Assembly (NCBI GenBank): GCA_007125835.1
Contig: SLCJ01000379.1
Span: forward strand, 1 to 5,167
Reading direction: 5' to 3'
Origin: Verrucomicrobiales bacterium
GTDB lineage: Bacteria > Verrucomicrobiota > Verrucomicrobiia > Verrucomicrobiales > SLCJ01
DNA: 5,167 bases
Position 1 is the first letter of the stretch. Every line of letters begins with the position of its first letter. Made by a program: the position numbers and the translations under genes. The notes beneath the pieces are model-generated. The model did not search any database. It was not told the origin of the DNA and saw only the letters and a list, made by a program, of their open reading frames with translations. Of this stretch, positions 1 to 5,167 are shown piece by piece.

Positions 1-446
1 AGGGCGGACAAAAGCAGGATCGGCCAGAACAAGAGATGCCCTTCTGCCCCGCGCATGCGGCCCCGCAGGGCGAGTGCGAGGAGCAGCGCCGCGAGGGCGG
101 TGATCAAGGCGTTGACCTGGCCCCGCACCTGCGAATCCCAAGTCATGTCATTGGCGCCGACAAGGATCGTCGCGAGCAACCGCTGCCAGAGGATGCGGTG
201 TTCATTGTGGGGGGCGGTCAGCTCGGCTGTCGTGGGCCACGCGCCAGAGCGTTCGGCGATGGGCACCAGCTCGGCGGAAACCTCATCCCAGTAGGGCATG
301 GGCGACCCATAGGTGCCGACCCACTGTGCGCGGGCGGCGAACACCACCAGGCCAGCGAATAAAATCAGGGCCACCCGGCGCGCATGGGTCAGCCACGCGG
401 CGGCAGAGAGCGGAGGAGGGAATGGACTGGGGGGACGGGAGGGCAT
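1..446 (-). CDS. Polytopic membrane protein, possible GT-C-type glycosyltransferase (3' end outside window)
   Basis: The frame is open from an ATG at 446 to the left edge with no stop, giving 148 residues of an incomplete protein. After a proline-rich N-terminus comes a first hydrophobic segment at about residues 24-40. An aromatic-acidic motif, YWDE (52-55), follows, then a polar loop containing HNEHR (80-84), and further hydrophobic stretches near 85-98, 111-127 and from 137 on. An acidic residue pair in the first extracytoplasmic loop after TM1 is typical of GT-C glycosyltransferases, such as the ArnT and PMT relatives that use lipid-linked sugars. The HNEHR motif resembles one I recall from uncharacterised bacterial membrane proteins of this kind. 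The family call is therefore an inference from topology and two motifs. The gene is divergent from lexA with about 160 bp between the starts. No Shine-Dalgarno sequence precedes the ATG. The frame is open further upstream, so a slightly earlier start cannot be excluded. Confidence 0.72.
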   Translation of the reverse strand, partial: MPSRPPSPFPPPLSAAAWLTHARRVALILFAGLVVFAARAQWVGTYGSPMPYWDEVSAELVPIAERSGAWPTTAELTAPHNEHRILWQRLLATILVGANDMTWDSQVRGQVNALITALAALLLALALRGRMRGAEGHLLFWPILLLSA

Positions 447-465
447 GATCTTGTACCGTGCGGGA

Positions 466-493
466 AGGATAGCGGCGGCGCGGGGTGGTGCAA
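466..493 (-). promoter_or_regulatory. Possible promoter of the membrane-protein gene
   Basis: Read on the minus strand, TTGCAC (493-488) is followed after 16 bp by TATCCT (471-466). The first element keeps the TTG core of a -35 box, and the second matches four of six positions of TATAAT. Transcription would start around 459, leaving a very short leader before the ATG at 446. The match is modest and the spacer is almost pure GC, so this is only a candidate. Confidence 0.25.
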
Positions 494-526
494 GTGTGGA
501 TGGAAGCGGTGTTCCGGTGGCGGTGG

Positions 527-576
527 AAAAAAGTGAAAAAACTTCGCTTGCATGGGCTATGAAGTCATGTAAGTGT
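527..576 (+). promoter_or_regulatory. lexA promoter region with two A6 tracts
   Basis: Two A6 runs (527-532 and 536-541) separated by GTG stand out in otherwise GC-rich DNA and resemble an UP element or a bent segment. Two core promoters are possible. TTGCAT (548-553) lies directly after the A-tracts but has only poor -10 candidates around 570-576. TATGAA (558-563) is a better -10 but has a weak -35 over the second A-tract. In either case the LexA boxes starting at 574 would overlap the -10 or the transcription start, which fits repression. The exact promoter cannot be fixed by eye. Confidence 0.35.
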
Positions 577-587
577 TTTCAAGAACA
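574..587. promoter_or_regulatory. LexA operator 1 (SOS box)
   Basis: The sequence TGTTTTCAAGAACA matches the palindromic motif TGTTC-N4-GAACA reported for Verrucomicrobia LexA at nine of ten defined positions. The only mismatch is the last base of the left arm. It ends 19 bp before the lexA start codon, as expected for autoregulation. It does not fit the E. coli CTG-N10-CAG box. Confidence 0.72.
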
Positions 588-588
588 C

Positions 589-602
589 TGTTCCTTTGAA
601 TT
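589..602. promoter_or_regulatory. LexA operator 2, degenerate
   Basis: The sequence TGTTCCTTTGAATT has a perfect left arm (TGTTC), the correct 4-bp spacer and a right arm (GAATT) with two mismatches to GAACA. It begins one base after operator 1, so the centres are 15 bp apart, and it ends 4 bp before the lexA ATG. The right arm of operator 1 and the left arm of operator 2 also form an 11-bp palindrome, GAACACTGTTC (583-593). An alternative reading is therefore a single site centred at 588. Confidence 0.5.
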
Positions 603-606
603 CATT

Positions 607-1263
607 ATGTCCAGTAAACCAAAACCGATGCAGAGAAAACGCGGGCTTACCGAGCGGCAGATCGAGCTGCTTGACTTCCTCAGGGAATACCAGCGCGAGA
701 ATGGGCTCATGCCCTCCACCCGTGAAATCCAGAACCATTTTGGTTTTGCCAGCCAGACGGCGTCGATGGGCCACTTGCGGGCCCTTGAACGGAAAGGCGC
801 CATCAAGCGGCTGCCCAACAAGGCGCGGGCGGTGGTTTTTCCTGACGACTTGCAGCGCGGCGAGCTTGTCGATGTGCCGGTGTATGGAATGATCCCGGCG
901 GGCATGCCGGTCGAGGCGTCTGAGATGGAGGAGGAGCGAATCGCGATCGACTCGTCGACGCTGGGGCTGGCTGCGGGGGCGCGGACCTTCGCGCTCCGGG
1001 TGCGGGGCGATTCCATGATCGAGGCCCATATTTGCGACGGCGACACGGTGATTCTCGAGCTAAGGGAGCCGAGGAATCGCGACATCGTGGCGGCATTGAT
1101 TGATGGCGAGACCACGCTCAAGCGATACGTGGTGCGCGGGCGGAAGCCCTACCTCAAGGCCGAGAACCCGGATTACCCGGACTTAATTCCGGCGCGGGAG
1201 CTGATTGTTCAGGGCGTGATGGTGATGCTATTGCGCAAACAGGGAGGTCGCCGTGGTCGCTGA
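607..1263 (+). CDS. lexA: LexA repressor, SOS-response transcriptional regulator
   Basis: LexA represses DNA-repair genes until RecA-ssDNA filaments trigger its self-cleavage. The 218 residues are close to the usual length of about 200-220. A winged helix-turn-helix occupies about residues 14-78, with a PSTREIQ segment and a recognition helix near SQTASMGHLRAL. The linker leads to the cleavage site A98-G99 inside GMIPAGMPV. The S24-family catalytic pair is S136 (RGDSM) and K172 (TTLKRY), 36 residues apart, as expected for LexA. The protein should therefore be a functional self-cleaving repressor. ATG 607 is chosen because the frame's earlier starts, including ATG 559, would read through the operators and add no conserved sequence. 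ATG 628 is a possible shorter start. No Shine-Dalgarno is visible. Its 3' end overlaps the next gene by 11 bp, so the two are almost certainly co-transcribed. Confidence 0.95.
   Translation: MSSKPKPMQRKRGLTERQIELLDFLREYQRENGLMPSTREIQNHFGFASQTASMGHLRALERKGAIKRLPNKARAVVFPDDLQRGELVDVPVYGMIPAGMPVEASEMEEERIAIDSSTLGLAAGARTFALRVRGDSMIEAHICDGDTVILELREPRNRDIVAALIDGETTLKRYVVRGRKPYLKAENPDYPDLIPARELIVQGVMVMLLRKQGGRRGR
1241..1247 (+). promoter_or_regulatory. Strong ribosome binding site for the small membrane protein
   Basis: AGGGAGG lies within the last codons of lexA, five bases before the GTG at 1253. It is the clearest Shine-Dalgarno in the window and settles the start of the downstream gene. It also suggests that the small protein is made at its own rate and not only by coupling to lexA. 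Confidence 0.7.
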
Positions 1264-1564
1264 GAGCGCCGTGGGAGGCGGTGCCGGCATCGCCCGGGAG
1301 GCCGGGTGGTTCCTGACGGGCGCTTTGGTGGTCTGCGGCGGGTTTTCTCTGTTTCTCGCTGGCATGCGCGGCGTGCCCTGCCTGGATGCGCTGTGGCAGA
1401 CTGTTGCCGGGATCATCGTAGGGGCGCTGATGCTGGTTCCCGTAGTTTTTGCGCTGGGCTGCGGCGGCCGTCTGGTGAGGACTTTCCTGCGGAGGCGGAG
1501 GATGTTTCCTCGCAAACCTGTTATTGCCGAAGGCGGAGTTTGGCTTCATCCGCCAACTGCCTGA
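1253..1564 (+). CDS. Small two-TM membrane protein co-transcribed with lexA
   Basis: This 103-residue protein starts at GTG 1253, behind a good Shine-Dalgarno and overlapping lexA by 11 bp. A short N-terminus is followed by a hydrophobic helix at about residues 18-37, a short loop (RGVPCLDALWQ) and a second helix at about 50-70. The tail is basic and contains RRRR (80-83). The positive-inside rule places both ends in the cytoplasm with the loop outside. Cysteines lie at 28, 43 and 70. I do not recognise a family. Sharing the transcript of autoregulated lexA implies induction after DNA damage. By analogy with lexA-sulA in Pseudomonas and yneA beside lexA in Bacillus, it could be a damage-induced division inhibitor, but this rests on position only. 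The last 44 bp overlap the 3' end of the opposing kinase gene, and the final 20 residues look less typical of a membrane protein. Confidence 0.7.
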   Translation: MVAESAVGGGAGIAREAGWFLTGALVVCGGFSLFLAGMRGVPCLDALWQTVAGIIVGALMLVPVVFALGCGGRLVRTFLRRRRMFPRKPVIAEGGVWLHPPTA

Positions 1565-3809
1565 GGTCGGGACCCTCATCCTCGACCACCGAATCGATCA
1601 ACTCCACGGCAAAGGGCGCGCCGGATTGGGCGAGGCCCCAGATTAATGCGCCCTTTCGCTGGCGACCGGTGGCGAGGCGTGCCGCGTCCCGCCACATGGC
1701 CTCATGTTGCGCTGCCGTGCCCGTATTCTCGCGATTGACGGACAGGCAAACGACGTAGGCTTCGAACGCGGAGTCGCGCACGGCCTCGTCGCTGTGATTT
1801 TCGACGAGGGAGAGGAGAAAGGGCAGGACGCTGGTGTTCGGCCATTCGCGCATGCCCTGAATGGCGGCGACGTGGAGCTGGTTGTCTCCGGATTCGATGG
1901 TACGTTGTAGGATGGTGGCGGCGCGTTCGGTGCCGATTTGTCCGAGCAGGCGGAGGCCGGCGCGCCGCGCTTCGAGCGTATTGCTGGAATCGACCATGGC
2001 TTCGACGGAGCGCATGAATCCTTCCGGGTTGTTGGAGTTGCGGATCATGACCTCCAATGCCTGCTCGGCGAGCTGGCGGAGGGAGCTGTGCCGCGTGTTG
2101 GCGATGGCATCGGCGAGCGTGCCGGCGTCGCGATGGTCGCCGAGTTCGGAGAGCGCCTCGATGGCGAGGCGGGAATTGGGGAGACGGTCTTCGGCGACGA
2201 TGGTGTTGAGGGCCGGAACGGCCTCGCGCATGCTGCGGTTGGCGATGACTTGGATCAGCCGTTCCTGTCGGATATCGCTGCTTTGTTCGAATCCTTGCAG
2301 GATCGCCCGTTCGACTCCGTCGCCGCGAACCTCCGAGAGTTTTCCGATCACGGCGCGCACGAAACTGTCGCGATCCACCACATCGGCGGGCGGGGTGAGG
2401 TATCGGATCAGGTCGCGGACGATGACGGCATCGGCTGATTGGTCCTGTGAATCGAGGTAGGCTGTGATGCGTGCGATCTCAGCCCTGTGTGAGCCCTTTT
2501 GCGAGAGGAGAATGACACCGATGCCAATCAGGAGGGCGGCGCTGACCACGCTGACAATCAGTGATTTTCGCCGATGGATGGGGCGGTTGGGCCGGATCGG
2601 CCTGTGCGGTTGGGTGGGTTCTCCCTCGGTGTGAACCAAGCCGTCGACCGATTGGTGTGAAGCGACTTGCGGAGCATTGCCGCCGGCGCGGGCCACCGGA
2701 GAGGTGCGCACTTTCCCGCCGCGAAGGGCCATCGGGCCGCTGCCCGCGCGAACGGGTCCCGAGCCGGCGCGAACGGGCCCGGACCCGGCGCGGATGGGCC
2801 CGGACCCGGCGCGGATGGGTCCCGAACCGGCGCGGACGGGCCCGGAGCCTGCGCCAACAGGCCCAGTGGCGGGCAGAGCGACGCGCCCGGTGGGGGTGCG
2901 CCCCCGGGTGAGGACCGGTGTCGGTGTGCCGCCTGGAGGGATGATCAGGCGGCCGGTGGACTTTTCGGAACCGGTGGGGACGGCGAATTCGGGATTGAAA
3001 AACACTTCCAGAGCCTCCTGCGCGGTGCGCGGGCGGTTTTCCACCTTGCGGTTCATCAGCCACATCACCCAGTCGCAGGCGCGGCGGCCGATGTCCGGGC
3101 GCAGGTCGGCCAGCGGCGTAACGCGGTGCGAGAGGTGGCTGGCCATGACCTCGGCGGCGGTGTCGCCATCGAAGGGATAGCGTCCCGACAGGCCGTAATA
3201 GTACATGCAGCCCATGGCGTAGAGGTCGGTGCGTGCGTCCAACGGCTTGCGCTCAAACTGCTCGGGAGCCATGAAGTGGATCGAGCCGAGAATGGCATCG
3301 TTGAGGCCGATGGTTTGCTTGGTTGGCCGAGGGCTGAACTTGGCAAGCCCGAAATCGAGCAACTTGAATTGAAACTTGCCGCTGGGTAGCCATTTGACCA
3401 TGAGGTTGGTTGGCTTGATGTCGCGGTGCACGAGGTTTTTTTCCTGCGCGGCGATGAGTGCCTCGAGTGTCTGGGCTACCATCTCGGCAAAGTCGTCCTC
3501 GGTGAGCAGGCCCCGTTCGACCACTTGGTCGAAGGTTTCGCCATCGACCAGCTCCATTACCACAAACATCCCGTCGTCGTCGGAACCGACATCGTAGACC
3601 GACACGACGTTGGGATGTTGGAGCGCCGAGAGCAGGTGGGCTTCCTTGAAGAGGGTCTTGGTCGGGTCGTCCTCGAAGGCCTCGCTTTCATCCGGCGGCA
3701 GGAGGCGTTTCACGGCCACTTCGCGTTGGAGATGCGAATCGAAGGCTCGGTAGACGGCTCCGATGCCGCCCTGGCCGATCTTGGCTTTGATTTGGTAGCG
3801 TTCGCTCAT
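1521..3809 (-). CDS. Membrane-anchored Hanks-type serine/threonine kinase with HEAT-like C-terminal region
   Basis: The 762-residue protein has an N-terminal kinase domain (about 5-275) with every key element: glycine loop GQGGIGAVY (12-20), VAVK lysine K34, helix-C E56, catalytic HRDIKPTN (128-135, D130), DFG (152-154) and APE (181-183). It should be an active PknB-like Ser/Thr kinase. A Pro/Gly-rich linker (about 278-412) contains six heptapeptide repeats. RRK then precedes one membrane helix (417-435), giving a cytoplasmic kinase and an extracytoplasmic C-terminus. Residues 450-762 consist of paired amphipathic helices rich in Ala, Leu and Arg, such as SRLAIEALSELGDHRDAGTL, typical of HEAT/Armadillo-like repeats that bind proteins. 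ATG 3809 is chosen because the kinase fold starts there, 49 bp after the Rieske stop. An ATG at 3938 would add 43 unrelated residues overlapping that gene. It is the last gene of the operon. The substrate is unknown. Confidence 0.93.
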   Translation of the reverse strand: MSERYQIKAKIGQGGIGAVYRAFDSHLQREVAVKRLLPPDESEAFEDDPTKTLFKEAHLLSALQHPNVVSVYDVGSDDDGMFVVMELVDGETFDQVVERGLLTEDDFAEMVAQTLEALIAAQEKNLVHRDIKPTNLMVKWLPSGKFQFKLLDFGLAKFSPRPTKQTIGLNDAILGSIHFMAPEQFERKPLDARTDLYAMGCMYYYGLSGRYPFDGDTAAEVMASHLSHRVTPLADLRPDIGRRACDWVMWLMNRKVENRPRTAQEALEVFFNPEFAVPTGSEKSTGRLIIPPGGTPTPVLTRGRTPTGRVALPATGPVGAGSGPVRAGSGPIRAGSGPIRAGSGPVRAGSGPVRAGSGPMALRGGKVRTSPVARAGGNAPQVASHQSVDGLVHTEGEPTQPHRPIRPNRPIHRRKSLIVSVVSAALLIGIGVILLSQKGSHRAEIARITAYLDSQDQSADAVIVRDLIRYLTPPADVVDRDSFVRAVIGKLSEVRGDGVERAILQGFEQSSDIRQERLIQVIANRSMREAVPALNTIVAEDRLPNSRLAIEALSELGDHRDAGTLADAIANTRHSSLRQLAEQALEVMIRNSNNPEGFMRSVEAMVDSSNTLEARRAGLRLLGQIGTERAATILQRTIESGDNQLHVAAIQGMREWPNTSVLPFLLSLVENHSDEAVRDSAFEAYVVCLSVNRENTGTAAQHEAMWRDAARLATGRQRKGALIWGLAQSGAPFAVELIDSVVEDEGPDLRQLADEAKLRLRQ
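2739..2864 (-). repeat. Six tandem 21-bp repeats encoding GP(V/I)RAGS
   Basis: The kinase linker (residues 316-357) consists of six consecutive 7-residue units: GPVGAGS, GPVRAGS, GPIRAGS, GPIRAGS, GPVRAGS and GPVRAGS. The array is followed by a partial GPM. Each unit is 21 bp and the copies are nearly identical at DNA level, so recent duplication by slippage is likely. The array stays in frame, so a change in copy number would alter linker length without breaking the gene. Each unit offers a Ser and, in five of six, an Arg, giving a flexible basic tether between kinase and membrane. Confidence 0.93.
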
Positions 3810-3858
3810 GGGTGGTAGGGGAATCTGGCGGGTGCGGGGGGAATCGCAAACGTGAAAT

Positions 3859-4209
3859 TCACGCCTTTTGGGGATCCTGGGGTTCGCTGGACGGTGGGTG
3901 GGGCCAGTGAAGGTGGAGTCCGTCCTCCCTGGATTCAATGGAATATGTGGTCACGCCCTCTTTGGCGGGTCCCCGTGTCACTGCTCCGTCGGCGCACTGG
4001 AAGCGCGCGCCGTGCCACGGGCAGACCACGGCGTTGTCCTCGATCCAGCCATCGGAAAGAGGGGCTTCGGCGTGGGGGCAAAGGTCGTCGAAGGCGAGGA
4101 ATCCGCCCTTGTGGTTGAACACGGCGATGCGCCGGTCGCGCACGAGGAAGCAGCGGGATTCGCCGGGAGGGACTTGATCTGCGGGGCCGATGGGGATCCA
4201 GGTGCTCAT
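3859..4209 (-). CDS. Small Rieske-type [2Fe-2S] ferredoxin-like protein
   Basis: The 116-residue protein is a single Rieske domain. The cluster ligands are present as C44-P-H46 and, 16 residues later, C63-P-W-H66, the CxH...CxxH pattern that holds a [2Fe-2S] cluster with two Cys and two His. The order W-x-x-I near the start, then LCPHAEAPLSDG and CPWHGARF, matches the soluble ferredoxin components of dioxygenases and the NirD-like subunit of nitrite reductase, which are also about 100-120 residues. No signal peptide, Tat motif or membrane segment is seen, so it is probably cytoplasmic and not a bc1-type Rieske. No oxygenase or nitrite-reductase large subunit lies beside it, so its electron partner is unknown. 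Its ATG overlaps the stop of the receiver gene (ATGA), indicating translational coupling. Its acidic, Pro-rich C-terminus lacks recognisable features. Confidence 0.9.
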   Translation of the reverse strand: MSTWIPIGPADQVPPGESRCFLVRDRRIAVFNHKGGFLAFDDLCPHAEAPLSDGWIEDNAVVCPWHGARFQCADGAVTRGPAKEGVTTYSIESREDGLHLHWPHPPSSEPQDPQKA

Positions 4210-4619
4210 GATGGGGAGTCGTTTTCGGATGGCTGGGGGTGGATGTGGATTTGTTCGTCGATGCAGCGGGTGAGTGTCACCATGTCGACCGGCTTGCCCA
4301 GCATGATCAACTCACCGGCCTCGGCGACGGACTGGCGGCTGATTTCGTTGTTGGCAACGAGGGCGGTGAGCATGATGATGGGAATCCGCGCGGTTTGTGG
4401 GTGGCGTCGTAACTCGGCGACGACATCGCCGCCGTCCATTTCGGGCATGACGATGTCGAGAAGGATCAGGTGGGGTGCGAAAATCATTGCTGCCTTCACG
4501 GCGCGGGCCGGGTGGTTCTCCTCGAACACCTCATAGTGGCCCGTGCGCTCCAGATTGAATTTGAGCAATCTCGTGAACCCGGATTCGTCGTCTATGGCGA
4601 GGATGCGTCGTTTGATCAT
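4206..4619 (-). CDS. Stand-alone response-regulator receiver protein
   Basis: The 137 residues form one CheY-like receiver domain and nothing else. It has the acidic pocket D10-D11 (AIDDE), the phospho-acceptor D55 in LLDIVMPEMDGG, the switch threonine T85 (MLTAL) and the conserved K109-P110 (LGKPVD). It should accept phosphate from the adjacent histidine kinase, whose stop is 39 bp upstream. With no DNA-binding or enzymatic output domain, it must act through protein contacts or pass phosphate on, as CheY, Spo0F and DivK do. The C-terminal tail (about 125-137) is short, polar and probably disordered. The start at ATG 4619 leaves the usual short lead into beta-strand 1. Its stop overlaps the start of the Rieske gene by 4 bp, so the two proteins are likely made in coordinated amounts. 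Confidence 0.93.
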   Translation of the reverse strand: MIKRRILAIDDESGFTRLLKFNLERTGHYEVFEENHPARAVKAAMIFAPHLILLDIVMPEMDGGDVVAELRRHPQTARIPIIMLTALVANNEISRQSVAEAGELIMLGKPVDMVTLTRCIDEQIHIHPQPSENDSPS

Positions 4620-4658
4620 GGGGCCGGGTGATGGGGTTGTGGTATTGAAGCCCCATGT

Positions 4659-5167
4659 TCAAGGGTTTGTCACGCGGGAAATGGCTGAATCGGCGGAAAT
4701 CCGTTGATTTCGGGTGGCGGAGGCCAGGGCTTTGAGGGTGATGGTGAATGTGGTGCCGCCCCCGGGATTACGGGAGGCTTTGATTCGTCCGCCGTGGAGT
4801 TCGATGATCCTGCGGCAGATCGAGAGGCCGAGTCCGGTGCCCTGGCCGGGTGGCTTGGTGGTGAAAAACGGATCGAATGCCTTTTCGAGGTCGCTTTCCG
4901 GGATGCCGCAGCCGTTGTCCGAGATGCCGACCAAGACGATGCGGCGGCGGCGGCGGATGGGAAGTGTGGCGGCGCGGCGTCCCCCTGGGGATTCGGCACC
5001 CGCACGGCCAGCCGATGAGGCCACGCGCGTCCACAGGGAGATGGTGCCTCCGCGTTCCGGGATGGCGTGAAGTGCGTTGAAGAACAGGTCGAGCAGAACC
5101 TGTTCGAACTTGCGGGCATCGAGGTCCACCAGCGGCGGGTGTTCGGCCAGATCGAGCTGGAGATGGG
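4659..5167 (-). CDS. Sensor histidine kinase, C-terminal ATPase part (5' end outside window)
   Basis: The frame is open from the right edge to the stop at 4659, giving 168 residues from the first complete codon. It is a HATPase_c domain. Counting from that codon, the N box is FEQVLLDLFFNALHAIP (N30), the G1 box is DNGCGIP (83-89), the F box is FDPFFTTK (97-104) and the G2 box is GTGLGLSI (109-116). The GGTTFTITL segment is the closing strand of the domain. The phosphorylated His, dimerisation region and any sensor domain lie beyond the window. Between the N box and G1 there is an unusually long, Gly/Ala/Arg-rich stretch (about 48-75) ending in five arginines; most kinases have a short turn there. 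It is first in the visible operon and is the presumed phosphodonor of the receiver 39 bp downstream. Confidence 0.92.
   Translation of the reverse strand, partial: HLQLDLAEHPPLVDLDARKFEQVLLDLFFNALHAIPERGGTISLWTRVASSAGRAGAESPGGRRAATLPIRRRRRIVLVGISDNGCGIPESDLEKAFDPFFTTKPPGQGTGLGLSICRRIIELHGGRIKASRNPGGGTTFTITLKALASATRNQRISADSAISRVTNP

Noticed and set aside
36..362. A plus-strand open frame of 108 codons
   Set aside because: Its composition is that of an antisense shadow. The minus strand here encodes a convincing membrane protein with hydrophobic helices and motifs.
313..606. An upstream extension of the lexA frame, beginning as early as 313
   Set aside because: It would run antisense through the membrane-protein gene and through the LexA operators. 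The extra residues are low-complexity and LexA normally begins just before the winged helix.
1532..1554. GGCGGA/TCCGCC inverted repeat as an intrinsic terminator
   Set aside because: The stem is only 6 bp with an 11-base loop, has no T-run on either side, and lies inside both coding regions.
1861..2460. A plus-strand open frame of about 200 codons opposite the HEAT-like region
   Set aside because: It is rich in Ser and Arg with no motif, as expected for the complement of a GC-rich gene. The opposite strand carries the continuous kinase protein.
2667..3389. A 240-codon plus-strand frame opposite the kinase linker and domain
   Set aside because: It is a Gly/Ala/Arg-rich shadow of the kinase. 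The opposite frame holds all the kinase catalytic motifs.
3810..3938. A 43-residue N-terminal extension of the Ser/Thr kinase starting at ATG 3938
   Set aside because: It overlaps the Rieske gene by 80 bp, has no recognisable domain, and the kinase fold begins directly at the internal ATG 3809.
3868..4536. A 222-codon plus-strand frame opposite the Rieske and receiver genes
   Set aside because: It spans two well-supported genes on the other strand and has no recognisable domain.
5127..5129. GTG at 5129 as the start of the histidine kinase
   Set aside because: The frame continues open to the window edge. A start here would fall inside the ATPase domain, directly before the N box, leaving no dimerisation or His-containing region.

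Overview
The window is GC-rich, densely coded bacterial DNA with no RNA genes, mobile elements or CRISPR. It most likely comes from Verrucomicrobiota. The strongest pointer is the region just before lexA, which carries TGTTT-TCAA-GAACA and, one base further on, TGTTC-CTTT-GAATT. These fit the TGTTC-N4-GAACA LexA motif described for Verrucomicrobia, rather than the E. coli CTG-N10-CAG or the Bacillus GAAC-N4-GTTC boxes. The lack of clear Shine-Dalgarno sequences before most genes, and the large Hanks-type kinase with a HEAT-like C-terminal region, agree with that placement but do not prove it.

Layout. Bases 1-446 (minus) hold the N-terminal part of a polytopic membrane protein cut by the left edge. 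It has a YWDE motif and an HNEHR motif and may be a GT-C-type glycosyltransferase. Bases 447-606 are a divergent control region with A-tracts and the tandem LexA boxes. lexA (607-1263, plus) is complete, with its cleavage site and Ser/Lys dyad. It overlaps by 11 bp a GTG-started gene (1253-1564) for a 103-residue protein with two membrane segments, preceded by the best ribosome binding site in the window. That small gene runs convergently into the end of the next operon.

Bases 1521-5167 (minus) are one apparent operon. Reading on the minus strand, it contains the C-terminal part of a sensor histidine kinase (cut by the right edge), a stand-alone receiver protein, a small Rieske [2Fe-2S] protein, and a 762-residue membrane-anchored serine/threonine kinase. 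The gaps are 39 bp, a 4-bp ATGA overlap, and 49 bp. The operon promoter lies outside the window.

How they may work together (inference). The lexA transcript probably makes the small membrane protein during the SOS response, which recalls lexA-linked division inhibitors elsewhere. The minus-strand operon combines His-Asp signalling, an iron-sulfur protein and Ser/Thr phosphorylation. It could be a redox- or envelope-responsive signalling unit, but no input or target is visible here.
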